7,976 nucleotides of DNA from CAZQYB01 sp964597535 (GTDB taxonomy: Bacteria > Planctomycetota > Phycisphaerae > Sedimentisphaerales > Anaerobacaceae): contig CAZQYB010000125.1 of the NCBI GenBank assembly GCA_964597535.1, positions 1-7,976 on the forward strand. Reading direction: 5' to 3'. This document shows positions 5,751 through 7,976 of this stretch, in pieces. The position numbers and the translations under genes are program-made. Within the stretch, counting starts at the first letter, position 1. The number at the start of each line of letters is the position of its first letter. The notes beneath the pieces were generated by a model. It was not told where the DNA came from, made no database searches, and worked only from the letters and a program-made list of their open reading frames with translations.

Positions 5751-6895
5751 AAATAATCAAAAGAATTATATATTGGATAGCAGCATTTGTACTGGTCTTT
5801 ATCACCTTTTGGTTCGGGTATTTGCAAAAGTCCACCGAAAGTGCATCTGTGAAAAAAATAGTTCCGGTTGAGGTTAAGGTGGTAAGCACCAGCTCGATAG
5901 AAGAGACGATAGAACTGACCGGCTGGATAAAAGCCGACGCCGTTGTAGATGTAAAATCAAAGGTCTCGGGCAGAATCGAATCATTGAAGACTCTTTTGGC
6001 AGAGGGCAGCCCGGCTGCCGTTGAAGAAGGTCTGAAAGTGAAAAAAGGTCAGCCGCTCGCGATTATTGACCACGATATCTATTTAGCGGAGGTGACGGCA
6101 GCCAGGGCCAATCTAAAAGCCAGAGAAATCGAGCTTGCCGATGCTCAGCGCGAAAAGAAACGTATCGTCGCCTTATATGAAGGTGGCTCAGCAACAGAGC
6201 AAAGCAAGGACAAAGCTGTAACGGCTGCGGAACTGGCCGCTGCAAGGTTGAGCTTGGCAAAGTCTAATCTCGAACTTGCTCAAATAAATTTGCGAGAGTC
6301 AACAATTGTCTCTCCCATTGATGGAATAGTCACCGCCAGGCATATTGACGAGGGAAATTTGATTAGCGCAGGAAACCGCATTGTCACTGTAGCTGATATG
6401 AATACGGTAAAAATAATTGTTGCCGTCGCGGAAAAATATGGCTCGAAAATTACAGTCGGTACCCCCGCAAAAATTAAGGTTGACGCATTCGCCGAGAGGA
6501 CATTTTACGCAAAGGTATATTCAGTTTATCCGGTCCTTGATGCCCAAACCCACACAATACAGCTCGAGATACGTCTGAAGAATAACGAATTGCTGCTCAA
6601 GCCCGGTATGTTTGCAAGGGTAACTTTAATTACGAAGCACAAAGACAATGTGGTAGTCATCCCGCGCGATGTCGTTTTGGGCGGCAAGATTAATAAGCAT
6701 TATGTGTATCTGGTTGAACAGACAAGTGCCGACAAAATTGCCCGCAAACGCTTTGTGCAAGTCGGCATAACGCAAGCCGAAAGATATGAAATAACCGACG
6801 GCTTAAAAGCCGGTCAGACGCTTGTCGTTAACGGAATGAATTATTTAGCCGACGGCATGAGTGTCGAGGTTGTGAAAATAGAGGACATAAGATGA
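5747..6895 (+). CDS. RND efflux membrane fusion protein (HlyD/AcrA type)
   Basis: This periplasmic adaptor joins the inner-membrane RND pump to the outer-membrane channel. An N-terminal membrane anchor (residues 5-26, IIYWIAAFVLVFITFWFGYL) has no Cys lipobox, so it is membrane-anchored, not lipidated. The lipoyl-like domain is split: VVDVKSKVSGRIESL (66-80) with VKKGQPLAIID (98-108), and STIVSPIDGIVTARHIDEGN (185-204). Between these is an alpha-helical coiled-coil hairpin (about 110-183). At its tip, R139, L143 and T150 fit the channel-docking pattern RxxxLxxxxxxS, with Thr for Ser. The beta-barrel (about 219-296) ends in LLLKPGMFARVTL, and a membrane-proximal domain follows (about 300-376). 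The first lipoyl half carries roughly 8-10 extra residues (about 83-95, EGSPAAVEEG). The length of 382 is typical. AGGAG eight nt before ATG 5747 supports the start. It overlaps both neighbours by ATGA. Confidence 0.95.
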   Translation: MKIIKRIIYWIAAFVLVFITFWFGYLQKSTESASVKKIVPVEVKVVSTSSIEETIELTGWIKADAVVDVKSKVSGRIESLKTLLAEGSPAAVEEGLKVKKGQPLAIIDHDIYLAEVTAARANLKAREIELADAQREKKRIVALYEGGSATEQSKDKAVTAAELAAARLSLAKSNLELAQINLRESTIVSPIDGIVTARHIDEGNLISAGNRIVTVADMNTVKIIVAVAEKYGSKITVGTPAKIKVDAFAERTFYAKVYSVYPVLDAQTHTIQLEIRLKNNELLLKPGMFARVTLITKHKDNVVVIPRDVVLGGKINKHYVYLVEQTSADKIARKRFVQVGITQAERYEITDGLKAGQTLVVNGMNYLADGMSVEVVKIEDIR

Positions 6896-7976
6896 AACTT
6901 GCGCAGATTTCTGTAAACCGGCCCGTAACTACCGCAATGATATTTATTGCAATGGTGGTTTTAGGCCTCGTTTCGATGTCAATGCTCGGTTTGGACTTGA
7001 TGCCGGAGTTGGAAATACCGGCCGTTTCGGTCCTGACGGTATATGAAGGGGCAGGACCCGAGGAGGTGGAGACGCTTATAACCGAGCGAATAGAGGATGC
7101 TCTCAGCACCATTTCCGGCGTTGACGAGGTAATCTCAATATCCAAAGAGGGATTGTCGGCGGTGACATTGAAATTTAACTGGGGCGAGAAAATAGATGAG
7201 AGTATCAACGACGTGCGTGAGAAAGTTGACCTGGCCAAAGCACTATTGCCGGAAGAAGCTGAAAATCCCGTTATTTTCAAGTTCGACCTTGCAATGATGC
7301 CTATCGCAATTATTGCGATTACGGCACAGGACAGTTATCCGAACTTGCAGGATATAGTTGATGATGAGATAGTTGATCCGCTAAAACGTGTTAAAGGGGT
7401 TGCTTCAGCTACGGCCGGCGGCGGTTTGCTTCGGCAGGTTCGTGTTGATATCGACCGAGACAAGCTGGCAGCTATGAATTTATCGATTGCTCAGGTAAAC
7501 GCAGCTCTTGCCGCTCAAAACCTCAGTACCCCCGGCGGCAACATAAAGACAGGTTACAAGGATTATCTGTTACGCACACCTGAGGAATTTTCGAGTCCGG
7601 AGGAGGTTGCCGAAGTTGTTGTTGCTCGGCGCAATGGTATACCTATAAGGCTGAAAGACGTTGCTGAAGTAAGAGATTTTTTCAAAGAGCGGACGTATGA
7701 TGTGCGAATGAGCGGCAAAAAGGCAATGGCGATATTTATTCAAAAGCAAAGTGGGGAAAATACGGTCGAAGTAGCGCGGGCCGTCACGGAGAAACTCGAG
7801 CAGATAAAGGAAAATTTGCCACCTGATGTTAAGCCACATATTGTCTTCGATAATTCCGAGTTTATCTTGGCCTCCGTAGCCAATTTACGAAATACGGTTT
7901 TATGGGCTGTTGTCTTTGTCTTTATAGTGCTTCTTTTTTTCCTCAGGGACCTTAGAGCAGCCATTATAGTTGCTGT
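6892..7976 (+). CDS. RND-family inner-membrane transporter (AcrB/HAE1-like), 5' part
   Basis: This is a proton-driven exporter of the resistance-nodulation-division superfamily; trimers sit in the inner membrane and pass substrates to the fusion protein and channel. Only the first 361 codons lie in the window; the family is about 1000-1050 residues, so roughly two thirds are beyond the right edge. Visible are the family opening SVNRPVTTAMIFIAMVVLGL with TM1 (about 12-32), LMPELEIPAVSVLTVYEGAG (36-55), EEVETLITERIEDALSTISG, the porter-domain segment DEIVDPLKRVKGVASATAGG, LAAMNLSIAQVNAAL, and IPIRLKDVAEV. The start of TM2 (about 334-351) is followed by FLRDLRAAIIVA, a conserved segment of the superfamily. 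Nothing in this part favours the heavy-metal (CzcA) class, and it reads closer to the drug-type pumps, but the transmembrane residues that separate the classes lie outside the window. GAGGA six nt upstream supports ATG 6892, which overlaps the fusion-protein stop (ATGA). Confidence 0.93.
   Translation, partial: MKLAQISVNRPVTTAMIFIAMVVLGLVSMSMLGLDLMPELEIPAVSVLTVYEGAGPEEVETLITERIEDALSTISGVDEVISISKEGLSAVTLKFNWGEKIDESINDVREKVDLAKALLPEEAENPVIFKFDLAMMPIAIIAITAQDSYPNLQDIVDDEIVDPLKRVKGVASATAGGGLLRQVRVDIDRDKLAAMNLSIAQVNAALAAQNLSTPGGNIKTGYKDYLLRTPEEFSSPEEVAEVVVARRNGIPIRLKDVAEVRDFFKERTYDVRMSGKKAMAIFIQKQSGENTVEVARAVTEKLEQIKENLPPDVKPHIVFDNSEFILASVANLRNTVLWAVVFVFIVLLFFLRDLRAAIIVA

Noticed and set aside
6828..7280. 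150-codon minus-strand frame opposite the RND gene
   Set aside because: Shadow of the RND and fusion-protein coding sequence; Ser/Thr-rich with no ribosome binding site seen.
1..7976. CRISPR array, tRNA, rRNA or intact insertion sequence
   Set aside because: No regularly spaced direct repeats, no tRNA TPsiC-arm pattern, no rRNA-like stretch and no transposase frame were found by reading.

Overview
This is a chromosomal window from a Gram-negative-type bacterium. The right half encodes an envelope-spanning tripartite efflux pump with a lipoprotein outer-membrane channel, which implies two membranes. The character of ScpA (long acidic/proline tail, 'LLYLVRKEEVDI' core), a DUF2007 gene between trpS and scpA, TTG starts with strong Shine-Dalgarno sequences, and the relic of an M14 'GSLGSYAG' peptidase together fit Planctomycetota (Phycisphaerae-like). 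That placement is an inference from sequence character only; no marker was searched.

Layout. (1) Positions 1-797 hold no intact gene. On the minus strand lies a decayed M14 zinc-carboxypeptidase gene (about 225-590), whose C-terminal end is still clearly readable, and a hairpin plus T-run (14-48) that could terminate minus-strand transcription. (2) Positions 798-2932 are a compact minus-strand operon, trpS - DUF2007 - scpA, with gaps of 2 and 0 nt. It is preceded by a good sigma-70-type promoter (3011-2983), and two of its three genes use TTG starts supported by well-placed ribosome binding sites. (3) Positions 2933-3573 are a divergent intergenic region of about 640 bp. Its ends are explained by two promoters; its middle (about 3012-3490) holds nothing I can assign. 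(4) Positions 3574-7976 are a plus-strand operon: a TetR/CecR-type regulator, a TolC-family outer-membrane lipoprotein, an HlyD/AcrA-type membrane fusion protein, and an RND transporter that runs off the right edge. All three junctions are ATGA overlaps, so the four genes look translationally coupled.

How the genes work together. The right operon reads as a self-contained, autoregulated efflux system. The regulator should bind the AAAC-N4-GTTT palindromes overlapping its promoter and repress the whole unit until an inducer is present. The RND pump, fusion protein and outer-membrane channel would then export the substrate, which cannot be told from sequence. The left operon is housekeeping: tryptophan charging for translation, a small protein of unknown role, and the kleisin of the SMC condensin complex.

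I do not see a previously undescribed system here. The items most worth a second look are the regulator's operator cluster, the M14 pseudogene that may once have been the last gene of the trpS operon, and the unexplained middle of the divergent intergenic region.
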